Shown here: piece after piece, positions 56,068 through 64,000 of the stretch | Numbering within the stretch: position 1 is the first letter of the stretch | Layout: each line of letters starts with the position of its first letter | Source of the DNA: Microbulbifer salipaludis | GTDB taxonomy: Bacteria > Pseudomonadota > Gammaproteobacteria > Pseudomonadales > Cellvibrionaceae | Direction of reading: 5' to 3' | DNA: 64,000 nucleotides | Assembly (NCBI RefSeq): GCF_017303155.1 | Contig: NZ_JAEKJR010000001.1 | Location: forward strand, 1,309,341-1,373,340 | Notes under the pieces: generated by a model | What the model was told of the DNA's origin: nothing | Database searches by the model: none | The model's input: the letters and a program-made list of their open reading frames with translations, nothing else | Program-made: the position numbers and the translations under genes

Positions 56068-57969
56068 ATGGCATTCAGGCTCGGCTGGTCGCAATTGGCA
56101 AACGGATTGTTTCGATTTGGCGCTTGGAGCGTTGCATGTGCGATGGTCGGGCTCGCCACATCGGCCGTGGCGCAAGAATCTGAGAAGTCGCTTTCTGATA
56201 TTGAAAAACCTTTTCCAAGCCAGGTATTTTTTGGCGATACACACTTGCACACAGATATTTCTGTGGATGCTGGCACAATGAACCGGCTGGGGCAGGAAGC
56301 GGCCTTTCGCTTCGCTCGTGGCGAAGAGGTGAAGACCACGCACGGGCTGAAGGCGAAACTGCGGAGACCACTGGACTTTCTCGTGATTGCCGATCATGCG
56401 GAAATGTACGGATTGATGCCGAGATTGCTCGCTGGTGATAAAGAAATCCTAGCGACCGAAAAGGGGCAGCGGTGGTACGAAATGTTGCGCGGTGGAGATC
56501 GCGAGAGTACGTTCAAAGCGGCAATGGAAATTGTGGCGTCACTCCAGGAAAAGGAGCCGCCATTCAGTAGCGAAAAAATTGTCCGGGATTCGTGGCATGC
56601 TTATACCGCACTTGCGGATCAGTATAATCAGCCAGGTAAATTCACTGCCATTATTGGCTATGAATGGACGGCGATTGGGGGATACAACTTGCATCGGAAT
56701 GTTTTGTTTCGCGGTGGGGCAAGTTCCGCAAACAACACGGTGCCCTTCTCACAATTCGATAGTCAAAACCCCGAGGACCTCTGGCGTGCCTTGGCTGCAT
56801 TTGAGCGCAAGCACGGTGAGCGTGTGATCGCCATTCCTCACAATGGAAATCTCAGTAACGGACGTATGTTTACGGTAGAAAACTTCGATGGCTCTCCGCT
56901 GTCTCGGCAGATGGCGGAGTTGCGTGCGCGGTTTGAGCCGATTGTAGAAGTTACCCAAATTAAAGGCGATGGCGAGGCCCATCCAATGCTTTCACCGGGT
57001 GATGAGTTTGCTGGTTACGAAATTTGGGATGCGGCAAACCTGGATGGAACTGAAAGGAAAAAGCCGGAGATGTTGCGTTGGGAGTATGCTCGGGAGGCAT
57101 TGAAAACTGGCTTGATGCTGGATAAGACGCTGGGAGTGAACCCTTATAAGTTTGGCATGATCGGCAGTACGGACGCACATACCAGCCTAGCGGCAGTTGA
57201 GGAAGATAATTTTTTTGGCAAACACTCCGGAGTAGAGCCAGAGCCTGGTCGTTGGGAGCACATGGTTATTGAGGCGCCAGACCCGGAGCTCACCATTTAT
57301 GGCTGGCAAATGGCATCCTCGGGCTACGCAGCCGTATGGGCGGAAGAAAATACGCGCGAGGCGCTGTTTGACGCTATGGTGCGCAAAGAGACCTATGCGA
57401 CGACGGGTTCGCGCATGGTCGTGCGGTTTTTTGGTGGCTGGGATTTTACCTCCGCCGATGCGGATAAAGGGTCTATTGCCGAGAGGGGGTATACAAAAGG
57501 TGTGCCGATGGGGGCCGATTTACCCAAGGCGAGTGCGCAGGGCGCCCCAAGTTTTCTGGTGGCCGCGATGAAAGATCCGATTGGCGGGAACTTGGATCGG
57601 ATCCAGATCGTCAAGGGGTGGCAGGATAAGAACGGCGTATTGAAAGAAAAAGTTTACGATGTGGTGTGGAGCGGTAAACGGAAACCCTCCCGGGACGGGC
57701 GTATTCCGGCGGTGGGTAATACGGTCGATGTGGCCAATGCGACCTGGCAGAACACTATTGGAGAAAAGGAGCTCCGGGCCGTGTGGCGTGACCCTGAATT
57801 TGATCCAGCCGAAATGGCGTTTTATTACGCACGAGTGATTGAAATTCCGACGCCACGCTGGACCGCATATGAGGCTAAACGGTTTGGAGTGAAGATGGGG
57901 AAGGACGTGCCGATGGTGACCACGGAGCGCGCCTACACGTCGCCGATCTGGTATTCACCAATACGTTGA
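56068..57969 (+). CDS. DUF3604 family exported protein
   Basis: A 633-residue protein with a signal peptide ending near SAVAQ. I use the ATG at 56068 with GAGGA eight bases upstream (a TTG at 56065 is in frame). The DUF3604 family resembles PHP-type metal-dependent phosphoesterases: FFGDTHLHTD, DFLVIADHAEMYG, AIPHNGNLSNG and GSTDAHTS supply histidines and aspartates for metal binding. Enzymatic activity is not known. Codon use is visibly richer in A/T than in the flanking genes and it stands alone, which suggests acquisition by transfer (inference). Confidence 0.88.
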   Translation: MAFRLGWSQLANGLFRFGAWSVACAMVGLATSAVAQESEKSLSDIEKPFPSQVFFGDTHLHTDISVDAGTMNRLGQEAAFRFARGEEVKTTHGLKAKLRRPLDFLVIADHAEMYGLMPRLLAGDKEILATEKGQRWYEMLRGGDRESTFKAAMEIVASLQEKEPPFSSEKIVRDSWHAYTALADQYNQPGKFTAIIGYEWTAIGGYNLHRNVLFRGGASSANNTVPFSQFDSQNPEDLWRALAAFERKHGERVIAIPHNGNLSNGRMFTVENFDGSPLSRQMAELRARFEPIVEVTQIKGDGEAHPMLSPGDEFAGYEIWDAANLDGTERKKPEMLRWEYAREALKTGLMLDKTLGVNPYKFGMIGSTDAHTSLAAVEEDNFFGKHSGVEPEPGRWEHMVIEAPDPELTIYGWQMASSGYAAVWAEENTREALFDAMVRKETYATTGSRMVVRFFGGWDFTSADADKGSIAERGYTKGVPMGADLPKASAQGAPSFLVAAMKDPIGGNLDRIQIVKGWQDKNGVLKEKVYDVVWSGKRKPSRDGRIPAVGNTVDVANATWQNTIGEKELRAVWRDPEFDPAEMAFYYARVIEIPTPRWTAYEAKRFGVKMGKDVPMVTTERAYTSPIWYSPIR

Positions 57970-58066
57970 GCCATGCTCTCACGCCTACATGGCCTTGTTG
58001 GTGCCGCGAGGAAACAGGTGCGCCAACCGGTTCGACGTTAGCTAGCACCCGACCGGGGCAGCGTTG

Positions 58067-58537
58067 TTAGCAGCTAGCCAGTAAATCTTTGGTCTGTTTA
58101 ATACGCTGCTGTCGCTCTTCTTCCGGCAATACCCGGTAATTGCCACTGGCATCCACTTCGCGAACCCGCGCATGGCGCTCCAGTTCCTGAAGCCGCTGTT
58201 GGGCACTGCGGCAGCGCTGCTCGCGGGCGGCCATCTCGGCCTCACCAGAATCGGTGTTTTCTGCAGGCTGCACTGTCTGCTCCGCTGTCTGGTTGTTATC
58301 CGCTTTGGCGGCGGTGGTCATTTTGCGCTGGGCCAACAGCGCCTGCTGCTCTTCCTGCCACTTTTTGTAGCGCTCGGACTTCGGCGCTTTTACCACTTCC
58401 ACCTCCTCTTGCTGGGGCGGCTGAGAGCCAAAGTGCACCACGCCGTTCTCATCGACCCATTTGTAGATACCGTCCGCCTGGGCCGCCGTGGCCAGCAAGC
58501 TCAGGGTGAAACACAGCGTAGTAACAGTGGTGCGCAT
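58067..58537 (-). CDS. DUF4124 domain-containing exported protein
   Basis: A 156-residue protein with a signal peptide (MRTTVTTLCFTLSLLATAAQA) and an immediate DUF4124 motif GIYKWVDENGVVHFGSQPP, a short beta module common in gammaproteobacterial envelope proteins. The rest is a charged helical tail with KWQEEQQALLAQRK and two cysteines (REQRCRSAQ and the final C). Function is unknown. It is convergent with the DUF3604 gene and faces away from the ilv operon. Confidence 0.85.
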   Translation of the reverse strand: MRTTVTTLCFTLSLLATAAQADGIYKWVDENGVVHFGSQPPQQEEVEVVKAPKSERYKKWQEEQQALLAQRKMTTAAKADNNQTAEQTVQPAENTDSGEAEMAAREQRCRSAQQRLQELERHARVREVDASGNYRVLPEEERQQRIKQTKDLLASC

Positions 58538-58795
58538 GGGGTATGTCGCCTTGATCAGTGAATGTTCTTGTTATGCCGGTAGGCAGGGGGCTGGCGCGAA
58601 ATCGCCCCCGTGCGTCCATTGTAACGGTCAGGGGCAGGGATCTCGCAACCCAGTTAACAGTTTGTGTAGCAGTTTACTGCCGGAGGTCCGGTTAGTGGTG
58701 TTCATTGGTTGACACACGGGTCACAAACTGGACAATTTGTCGCTCACTCGGCGAAGTAGATGTCCCCGCAACACCCTGCGGTCCGCACTCTCCCC
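58538..58795. promoter_or_regulatory. Intergenic region between the DUF4124 gene and the ilvI leader
   Basis: A consensus TTGACA lies at about 58709-58714, but the matching -10 (ACAATT or CAATTT after 17-18 bases) is weak. If used, it would start transcription near 58745, giving a leader of over 300 bases in front of ilvI. No coding sequence is supported. Confidence 0.45.
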
Positions 58796-58889
58796 GGTGG
58801 GTTAAGCACCCGCCACCTCCTGCCGAGGAGGTCCTCCCCATCTGGAGGCCTTGGTGCCCGCGATCCGGTTCCGCTACCGGCCGGGGACC
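58796..58889 (+). promoter_or_regulatory. GC-rich structured leader upstream of ilvI, candidate regulatory RNA
   Basis: Four hairpins follow one another: GGTGGG/CCCGCC (58796-58814), ACCTCCT/AGGAGGT (58815-58832, perfect), CCTCC/GGAGG (58833-58848), and GGTGCCC/GGGGACC (58853-58889) enclosing CCGGT/ACCGG. The second stem pairs a full Shine-Dalgarno sequence with an anti-SD sequence. No T-run and no leader peptide rich in Ile/Leu/Val is seen. A leader motif named ilvB-OMG has, as I recall, been described before ilvB in marine gammaproteobacteria; identity with it is untested. Confidence 0.5.
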
Positions 58890-59066
58890 GCGCAGATTTT
58901 GCGTTGCCGTTAAGCCATCCTAAAAAACGGACTAAATCTGCGTTTAAGGCTGATATTTATCACGCTTTTCCTTTAGAATCGCCGTCTGGCTTTCGCACAG
59001 TCCGGCTATTCTGTGGTTATTGGATGATGCGGATCCTAAGAATTGGGAAATTTTGAGGGGGCTCAA

Positions 59067-60803
59067 GTGGAATTACTCTCCGGCGGCGATATGTTGGTTC
59101 GCGCGCTGCAGGATGAAGGGGTTGACCTGATATTCGGTTACCCCGGCGGTTCGGCACTTCATATATACGATGCCATCTTTCGCCAGAAGGGCATCAAGCA
59201 CCTGCTGGTGCGGCATGAACAGGGGGCAACCCACGCTGCGGACGGTTACGCCCGCGCGACGGGCAAGACCGGCGTGGTGCTGGTGACCTCTGGCCCGGGT
59301 GCAACCAATGCCATCACCGGCATTGCCACTGCCTATATGGACTCCATCCCGATGGTGGTGATTTCCGGTCAGGTACCTTCCGACAAGATCGGCGAGGATG
59401 CCTTCCAGGAAACCGATATGGTGGGCTGTTCCCGTCCGATCGTGAAGCACAGCTTTCTGGTCAAAAAAGCGGAAGATATCCCCGAGATCGTCAAGAAGGC
59501 GTTCTATATCGCGTCCACCGGTCGTCCTGGCCCGGTAGTGATCGATGTCCCCAAAGACATCACCAACCCGGTGGATCGCTATCCCTATCAATATCCGGAA
59601 AAAATGCGCATGCGCTCGTATACCCCGGCGGGTAAGGGGCATACGGGTCAGATTCGCAAAGCGGTGGCGTTGCTGCTCTCCGCCAAGCGTCCGGTCATCT
59701 ACGCCGGCGGTGGGGTGATTCAGGGTGACGGCTCAGCGCTGCTCTGCGAGCTGGCCCAGCGTCTGAACTATCCGGTAACCAATACCCTGATGGGGCTTGG
59801 GGCTTACCCGGGGACGGACAAGCGCTTCCTTGGGATGCTGGGTATGCACGGCACCTTCGAAGCCAATACGGCGATGCATCACGCCGATGTCATTCTCGCC
59901 GTTGGAGCGCGTTTCGATGACCGGGTAACCAATACCCCGAGCAAGTTCTGCCCGGGCGCCAAGGTGATCCACATCGATGTGGACCCGGCTTCTATTTCCA
60001 AAACCATCACTGCCGATGTGCCTATTGTGGGTACCGTGCAGTCGGTGCTGAAGGAAATGCTGGAGATGCTGAAGGCTTCCAGGGAGATGCCGGATCAGTC
60101 TGCGATTGTGGATTGGTGGCGGCAGATTGATGACTGGCGTGAACGTCATGGCCTGTACACCGCACCGCGCTATCGCACCGACGGCGACATGATTATGCCG
60201 CAAGAAGTGATCAGTGCCGTGCACCAGATCACCAAAGGCGACGCCTACGTCACCTCGGATGTGGGCCAGCACCAGATGTTTGCCGCCCAGTACTATCTGT
60301 TCGACAAGCCGCGCCGCTGGATCAACTCCGGTGGCCTCGGCACCATGGGTTTTGGCTTGCCCGCCGCCCTGGGGGTGAAGGCTGCGTATCCCGATGCCGA
60401 GGTGGTCTGTGTGACCGGCGAGGGCAGTATCCAGATGTGTATCCAGGAGCTGTCCACGGCAACACAATACAATCTGCCCGTGAAAATCCTGTGCCTGAAC
60501 AATCAGGCCCTGGGCATGGTAAAGCAGTGGCAGGAAATGCAGTACGAAGGGCGCCTGTCTAACAGCGTCTACGAAGATTCCCTGCCCGACTTTATCAAGC
60601 TGGCGGAGGCCTACGGGCACCTCGGTATGAAGATCGAGCATCGCGACGAGTTGCACGGCAAGCTGGAGGAGGCGTTCGCGATCAAGGACCGCACGGTGTT
60701 TATCGATGTTTACGTCGATCCAACCGAGCACGTTTATCCCATGCAGGTGATGCCGAGTGGCTCCATGCGGGATATGTGGCTCAGCAAGACGGAACGGACG
60801 TAA
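59067..60803 (+). CDS. ilvI: Acetolactate synthase large subunit
   Basis: This thiamine diphosphate enzyme starts valine, leucine and isoleucine synthesis. The GTG at 59067 has GAGGGGG upstream and gives 578 residues ([20 protein letters not shown]). The catalytic Glu is in [18 protein letters not shown]; the cofactor motif is [20 protein letters not shown], with GEG in place of GDG, as I recall from Pseudomonas homologues. The length and the 163-residue partner resemble E. coli IlvIH rather than IlvBN. ilvH follows after 16 bases and ilvC after a further 76. Confidence 0.96.
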   Translation: MELLSGGDMLVRALQDEGVDLIFGYPGGSALHIYDAIFRQKGIKHLLVRHEQGATHAADGYARATGKTGVVLVTSGPGATNAITGIATAYMDSIPMVVISGQVPSDKIGEDAFQETDMVGCSRPIVKHSFLVKKAEDIPEIVKKAFYIASTGRPGPVVIDVPKDITNPVDRYPYQYPEKMRMRSYTPAGKGHTGQIRKAVALLLSAKRPVIYAGGGVIQGDGSALLCELAQRLNYPVTNTLMGLGAYPGTDKRFLGMLGMHGTFEANTAMHHADVILAVGARFDDRVTNTPSKFCPGAKVIHIDVDPASISKTITADVPIVGTVQSVLKEMLEMLKASREMPDQSAIVDWWRQIDDWRERHGLYTAPRYRTDGDMIMPQEVISAVHQITKGDAYVTSDVGQHQMFAAQYYLFDKPRRWINSGGLGTMGFGLPAALGVKAAYPDAEVVCVTGEGSIQMCIQELSTATQYNLPVKILCLNNQALGMVKQWQEMQYEGRLSNSVYEDSLPDFIKLAEAYGHLGMKIEHRDELHGKLEEAFAIKDRTVFIDVYVDPTEHVYPMQVMPSGSMRDMWLSKTERT

Positions 60804-60819
60804 AGGGAGGTAAACACGA

Positions 60820-61311
60820 ATGCGCAGAATCATTTCAGTTCTGATGGAAAACGAGCCGGGCGCGCTTTCGCGTGTGGTTGGCCTGTTTTCGCAGCGGGGC
60901 TATAACATCGAAAGTCTCACCGTGGCACCGACCGAGGACTCGACGTTATCGCGCCTGACACTGACCACGATTGGCGACGATCACAAGATCGAGCAGATCA
61001 CCAAGAATCTGAACAAATTGATCGATGTGGTGAAACTGGTAGACCTCACCGAGGGGTCGCACATTGAGCGCGAACTGCTGCTGGTGAAGGTGCGCGCTAC
61101 CGGTGCCCAGCGCGACGAGGTCAAGCGCAGCGTCGACATATTCCGCGGCCAGATCGTGGATGTCACCAGCAACATGTACACGGTGCAGGTATCCGGCACC
61201 AGCGAAAAACTGGACGCTTTCTTACAGGCGCTGGGGGAACACACCATTATGGAAGTGGTTCGCTCCGGTGTTTCGGGGATCGCCCGCGGCGAGAAAGTCC
61301 TCAGCGTTTGA
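60820..61311 (+). CDS. ilvH: Acetolactate synthase small (regulatory) subunit
   Basis: This 163-residue regulatory subunit confers valine feedback inhibition. The N-terminal ACT domain reads ISVLMENEPGALSRVVGLFS then QRGYNIESLTVAPTED. The C-terminal domain holds VRATGAQRDEVKRSVDIFRG and ends GIARGEKVLSV. Length equals that of E. coli IlvH. GGGAGG precedes the start. It binds the catalytic subunit encoded directly upstream. Confidence 0.97.
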   Translation: MRRIISVLMENEPGALSRVVGLFSQRGYNIESLTVAPTEDSTLSRLTLTTIGDDHKIEQITKNLNKLIDVVKLVDLTEGSHIERELLLVKVRATGAQRDEVKRSVDIFRGQIVDVTSNMYTVQVSGTSEKLDAFLQALGEHTIMEVVRSGVSGIARGEKVLSV

Positions 61312-61384
61312 AGGTTGTCTGAACAAATTGCAGCTGAATATTCAGCGTGAATTGACTGTTAAAAGCACACAAAACAGGAAGTAA

Positions 61385-62413
<1,029 letters not shown>

Positions 62414-62433
62414 ACGCAGGCCTTTGGGAAGAA

Positions 62434-62470
62434 AGCGGCGGGACTTTATGGTCCCGCCGCTTTTTTTTTG
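62434..62470 (+). terminator. Intrinsic terminator after ilvC
   Basis: AGCGGCGGGAC (62434-62444) pairs with GTCCCGCCGCT (62451-62461), followed by a run of nine Ts. It separates ilvC from pssA. Confidence 0.93.
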
Positions 62471-62530
62471 GCGCTTCGCCACTGTACACTCCTTGCTATG
62501 TAACCAATTCCAGCTTTGAAGGAAGCTTGT

Positions 62531-63430
62531 ATGAGTGAGAAGAAGGACGCCCGTGTGGAAGGTTCGCGACCCGATGAAGAAATTCGCCTGCCCGTGGATG
62601 AGCACGTTGAAGAAGAGGTCTCCGCGAACGGTAAGAAGGTCAGAGCGAAAGGTGTTTACTTGCTGCCAAACCTGATCACCACCGGCGCATTGTTCAGTGG
62701 TTTCTACGCGATCATTGCCGGTATGAATGGTAATTTTGAAGCGGCTGCCATAGCCATTTTCGCGGCGATGATCCTCGATGGCCTGGATGGCCGTGTTGCC
62801 CGCCTGACCGATACCCAGAGTGCGTTCGGCGTACAGTACGATTCCCTCTCGGATATGGTGTCGTTTGGTTTGGCTCCTGCGCTCGTCGTGTTTAGCTGGG
62901 GGCTCGGGCCTCTGGGCAAGCTCGGCTGGGCGGCCGCGTTTCTCTATGCCGCGTGCGCCGCGCTAAGGCTCGCCCGCTTCAATACCCAGGTCGATACCGT
63001 GGACAAGGGGGTCTTTATCGGGCTTGCCAGCCCCACTGCGGCCGCGATTGTGGCCAGCATGGTCTGGGCTGGCCACGACGCTGAGATTGGCGCGGGGCTG
63101 GGCACGGTAGCAGCGCTGGTCACTGTGGCGGCGGGGCTGCTCATGGTGTCGAATTTCCACTATACGAGCTTCAAGAAGCTCGACTTCAAGGGGCGAGTCC
63201 CTTTCGTGATGATGTTGGCCATCATCCTTGTGTTTAGCCTGGTGACTATCGATCCACCGAGGGTCTTGCTGGTTATTGCCATCCTTTACACTTTCTCGGG
63301 GCCTGCCATCTGGGCATGGGGCGCGATGCGTGGACGCCAAAAGGGCGGCGACAGCAGTGCTGACGAGATGCGTGAGCCTGCCCAGGGCGCTGACTCCAAG
63401 TCTGACGCCAAGCCGACTGATCCAGAGTAA
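62531..63430 (+). CDS. pssA: CDP-diacylglycerol--serine O-phosphatidyltransferase
   Basis: Makes phosphatidylserine, precursor of phosphatidylethanolamine. The ATG at 62531 has AAGGAAG upstream and gives 299 residues. A charged N-terminal part of about 40 residues precedes membrane helices. The CDP-alcohol phosphotransferase signature D-G-x2-A-R-x8-G-x3-D-x3-D is complete in DGLDGRVARLTD followed by FGVQYDSLSD. This is the membrane-bound type II enzyme (Bacillus/Pseudomonas-like), unlike the peripheral E. coli PssA. The C-terminus is a polar low-complexity tail. It lies after ilvC as in Pseudomonas. Confidence 0.94.
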   Translation: MSEKKDARVEGSRPDEEIRLPVDEHVEEEVSANGKKVRAKGVYLLPNLITTGALFSGFYAIIAGMNGNFEAAAIAIFAAMILDGLDGRVARLTDTQSAFGVQYDSLSDMVSFGLAPALVVFSWGLGPLGKLGWAAAFLYAACAALRLARFNTQVDTVDKGVFIGLASPTAAAIVASMVWAGHDAEIGAGLGTVAALVTVAAGLLMVSNFHYTSFKKLDFKGRVPFVMMLAIILVFSLVTIDPPRVLLVIAILYTFSGPAIWAWGAMRGRQKGGDSSADEMREPAQGADSKSDAKPTDPE

Positions 63431-63623
63431 CTCGTTTCCCGCCGGCCGATCGTTGGGTGATTGGCCGGTTATTCCTCTCCGGCCGTTTGGCAGTTCTCCC
63501 CATTGACACTATTCTGAAAGAATTCCCCGTGCGAAAGTGGCGGGCTGCACACGGTGGCCCTCCCAACCTCTATCGCTTCAAAACCTGCCCGGGGAGATGA
63601 TTCCAAGTTTTTTGAGAAAGTGC

Positions 63624-63652
63624 TTGCGAAGCTCGGGATGGGCTCGTATAGT
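63624..63652 (+). promoter_or_regulatory. Putative rRNA operon promoter P1
   Basis: TTGCGA at 63624-63629, a 17-base spacer, TATAGT at 63647-63652, and a GC-rich discriminator TCGCGCCC. First of three similar promoters in tandem. Confidence 0.75.
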
Positions 63653-63757
63653 TCGCGCCCTCGCTGCTTGGGCGGCAACGCAAAACGCGGCGAGGTGGCA
63701 AGTTAACCTTTTGATTTTCAACGAGTTTTCTCGAAAAAAGAATTTCAAAAAAAGAGC

Positions 63758-63785
63758 TTGCCAAACGAGATTGGCGCCATATAAT
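63758..63785 (+). promoter_or_regulatory. Putative rRNA operon promoter P2
   Basis: TTGCCA at 63758-63763, a 16-base spacer, and a perfect TATAAT at 63780-63785, followed by the discriminator GCGCGTCC. An A/T-rich tract with several A-runs directly upstream (63721-63754) looks like an UP element. The strongest promoter by eye in the window. Confidence 0.85.
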
Positions 63786-63882
63786 GCGCGTCCTTCTCGG
63801 GGTTACCCAGAGGGTGATCGAAGCTTCGGAAGATGTTGATTTTCAACGGATTCGAGCTTCAAAAAAGTCTGCAAAAAAGCAC

Positions 63883-63910
63883 TTGCTTCAGCAGATTGGA
63901 TGTGTAAAAT
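63883..63910 (+). promoter_or_regulatory. Putative rRNA operon promoter P3
   Basis: TTGCTT at 63883-63888, a 16-base spacer, and TAAAAT at 63905-63910, then GCGCATCC. A-tracts lie upstream (63861-63879). The GC-rich discriminator shared with P1 and P2 is typical of growth-rate and ppGpp-controlled rRNA promoters. Confidence 0.8.
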
Positions 63911-63916
63911 GCGCAT

Positions 63917-64000
63917 CCCACAGTGAGGGCCGGGCGCCACGCTGAGTTGTTTAAAAATTCGATCAAGCAATATGTGTGGGTGCTTGCGGAGCGACGGATC
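63917..64000 (+). promoter_or_regulatory. Leader of a ribosomal RNA operon, running off the window
   Basis: GAGTTGTTTAAAAATTCGAT followed by CAAGCAATATGTGTGGGTGC resembles the boxA antitermination element and the conserved segment found just upstream of 16S rRNA in Pseudomonas-like bacteria. The mature 16S rRNA is not reached within the window. Assignment rests on this similarity and the tandem promoters. Confidence 0.75.

Noticed and set aside
58850..58915. Possible 20-residue leader peptide from TTG or GTG after GGAGG in the ilvI leader
   Set aside because: It contains only scattered Ile/Leu codons and no run of branched-chain codons, and no terminator follows; better explained as part of the RNA structure.
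58760..59056. 98-codon ORF covering the ilvI leader
   Set aside because: It is Pro/Arg/Ser-rich and crosses the hairpin array, has no good ribosome site, and its codons are not those of a branched-chain attenuator peptide.

Overview
The window is chromosomal DNA of a G+C-rich gammaproteobacterium. Gene order (ratA-ratB, bamE/fur, recN, grpE-dnaK-dnaJ, ispB/rplU-rpmA-obgE-proB/rpsT, murJ-ribF-ileS-lspA-fkpB-ispH next to minor pilin genes and pilRS) is that of Pseudomonadales/Cellvibrionales. The proteobacterial dedicated sortase (Pds) regulators point to a marine lineage. My best guess is a Cellvibrionales member such as Microbulbifer; this is inferred from gene content and not proven. No prophage, CRISPR array, tRNA or insertion sequence was seen.

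Layout. 1-9.6 kb: truncated Na+ symporter, toxin-like ratAB, bamE, fur, an acyltransferase, recN, and the heat-shock chaperones grpE-dnaK-dnaJ with sigma-32 promoters. 9.6-14.5 kb: ispB diverging from rplU-rpmA-obgE-proB, then rpsT. 14.5-18.6 kb: pdsS-pdsR-pdsO without the expected sortase and substrate, and a small membrane protein. 18.8-26.7 kb: murJ, ribF, ileS, lspA, fkpB, ispH. 26.7-43.8 kb: a type IV pilus region holding a lone fimT, two tandem diverged copies of fimU-pilV-pilW-pilX-pilY1 (the first followed by pilE), and pilR-pilS. 44-51.5 kb: nadE, bamD, rluD, pgeF, clpB. 51.6-58.5 kb: RND pump adaptor and transporter, a DUF3604 protein and a DUF4124 protein. 59-63.4 kb: ilvI-ilvH-ilvC-pssA behind a long structured leader. 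63.6-64 kb: three tandem strong promoters and an rRNA-type leader, so a ribosomal RNA operon begins just beyond the right edge.

How the genes work together. bamE and bamD encode two lipoproteins of the outer-membrane assembly machine. lspA matures lipoproteins such as these. grpE-dnaK-dnaJ and clpB form the disaggregation machinery and share CTTGAA/CCCCAT-type promoters. The minor pilins and PilY1 would form pilus tip complexes, with PilSR nearby as the usual regulator of the major pilin. ilvI-ilvH-ilvC make branched-chain amino acids.

Most unusual signals. (1) Four intergenic copies of a cloverleaf-like repeat: a long variable self-complementary stem enclosing two short hairpins with conserved AGGGATG-type loops, with base pairing kept while sequence changes. 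I do not recognise the family. (2) A PilR whose AAA+ domain lacks the GAFTGA loop needed to contact sigma-54. (3) Duplicated minor pilin/PilY1 cassettes whose PilY1 proteins appear to lack the calcium loop. (4) A Pds regulatory module without its sortase. (5) Structured leaders in front of rplU and ilvI.
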